Shown here one piece after another: positions 6,064 to 6,346 of a DNA stretch of 6,346 nt. The stretch's first letter is position 1; every line of letters begins with the position of its first letter. The position numbers and the translations under genes were made by a program. The notes under the pieces are model-generated. The model saw only the letters and a program-made list of their open reading frames with translations, had not been told where the DNA came from and did not search any database. This DNA comes from Pedobacter sp. (GTDB lineage Bacteria; Bacteroidota; Bacteroidia; Sphingobacteriales; Sphingobacteriaceae): assembly GCA_004295885.1 (NCBI GenBank), contig SEDG01000145.1, positions 1 to 6,346 of the forward strand, read 5' to 3'.

Positions 6064-6103
6064 CCATCTTCCGTCTTCCATTTTACCTTTTCCATCTTTA
6101 ATC
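6055..6103. repeat. Pyrimidine-rich heptad tract before uvrB
   Basis: Seven in-phase 7-base units follow one another here, close to the consensus TTCCATC (for example 6062-6068, 6069-6075, 6076-6082 and 6090-6096). The tract decays into TTTAATC and runs directly into the uvrB promoter-like box. With the two repeats to its left it makes up most of the 258-base gene-free gap between the peptidase and uvrB. Confidence 0.6.
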
Positions 6104-6105
6104 TT

Positions 6106-6113
6106 TATCTTTA
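6106..6113 (+). promoter_or_regulatory. Candidate -7 box of uvrB
   Basis: TATCTTTA ends six bases before the uvrB ATG and matches seven of eight positions of TAnnTTTG. The upstream heptad tract has no TTG at -33, so the box stands alone. A transcript from it would be nearly leaderless, as suggested for upp and the deacetylase-like gene. Confidence 0.4.
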
Positions 6114-6119
6114 CCTACA

Positions 6120-6346
6120 ATGAAGTTCAAATTAGTATCAGAATATAAACCAACCGGTGACCAGCCAAATGCGATTAAACAACTAGTCGAAGGGGTTAAT
6201 GCAGAGGAGAATTACCAAACTTTATTAGGCGTTACAGGTTCTGGGAAAACTTTCACAGTTGCTAACGTGATAGAGCAAACTCAAAAACCAACCTTAATTT
6301 TAAGTCACAATAAAACTTTGGCGGCGCAACTTTATGGAGAATTTAA
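6120..6346 (+). CDS. uvrB: UvrABC system protein B, 5' end only
   Basis: The first 75 codons of the DNA-damage-recognition helicase-like subunit of nucleotide excision repair, cut by the right edge. UvrB is loaded by UvrA onto damaged DNA and then recruits UvrC for incision in the cytoplasm. Visible hallmarks are the start MKFKLVSEYKPTGDQPNAI (1-19) with its Q-motif-like GDQP, the Walker A ATP-binding loop GVTGSGKT (37-44), and SHNKTLAAQLYGEF (62-75), all typical of UvrB. The ATG is fixed by homology, since the family begins only a few residues before the YxPTGDQP stretch. No Shine-Dalgarno sequence is present; a TATCTTTA box lies six bases upstream. The gene is separated from the peptidase operon by a strong terminator, so it has its own transcription. 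The beta-hairpin and the remaining helicase motifs lie outside the window. Confidence 0.96.
   Translation, partial: MKFKLVSEYKPTGDQPNAIKQLVEGVNAEENYQTLLGVTGSGKTFTVANVIEQTQKPTLILSHNKTLAAQLYGEF

Noticed and set aside
5660..6123. Several overlapping open frames on both strands across the peptidase 3' end and the heptad gap
   Set aside because: They arise because the heptads and the 51-bp repeat keep frames open; their products are short periodic repeats, and one overlaps the terminator.

Overview
The window looks like chromosomal DNA from a Bacteroidetes bacterium, most likely Sphingobacteriaceae and Pedobacter-like. The base composition is AT-rich and genes lack clear Shine-Dalgarno sequences. 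Promoter-like boxes fit the Bacteroidetes pattern (TTTG, then TAnnTTTG) rather than the E. coli pattern. Several families are typical of the phylum: DUF6702, the DUF7033-type deacetylase-like protein, a HupE/UreJ_2 membrane protein and a secreted M1 peptidase with a GMEYP motif. The genus is inferred from general resemblance, not from a search.

Left half, all on the minus strand and read right to left: a DUF6702 secreted protein (2263-2772), a polysaccharide deacetylase-like protein (876-2183), uracil phosphoribosyltransferase upp (43-687), and, one base beyond the upp stop, the first 13 codons of a low-molecular-weight protein tyrosine phosphatase-like gene that runs off the left edge (1-41). 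The gap between the deacetylase-like gene and upp is almost entirely filled by a repeat-like element with near-perfect terminal inverted repeats (717-870).

Right half, on the plus strand: a HupE/UreJ-like integral membrane protein (2861-3445) and, 10 bases later, a secreted M1-family zinc metallopeptidase (3456-5861). They are presumably one operon, transcribed divergently from DUF6702, and they end at a strong intrinsic terminator (5901-5933). Next comes a gene-free 258-base stretch built mostly of 7-nucleotide-periodic sequence, including a 51-bp unit present twice. It leads directly into uvrB (from 6120), which is cut off by the right edge after 75 codons.

Functionally, upp (pyrimidine salvage) and uvrB (nucleotide excision repair) are housekeeping genes. 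The DUF6702 / HupE-like / M1 peptidase group looks like a cell-envelope module whose job is unknown; a link between a putative metal-transport-type membrane protein and a zinc-dependent secreted peptidase is a reasonable but untested idea. The least explained material is noncoding: the inverted-repeat element before upp, the heptad tracts before uvrB, and a symmetrical pair of facing promoter-like boxes between DUF6702 and the HupE-like gene.
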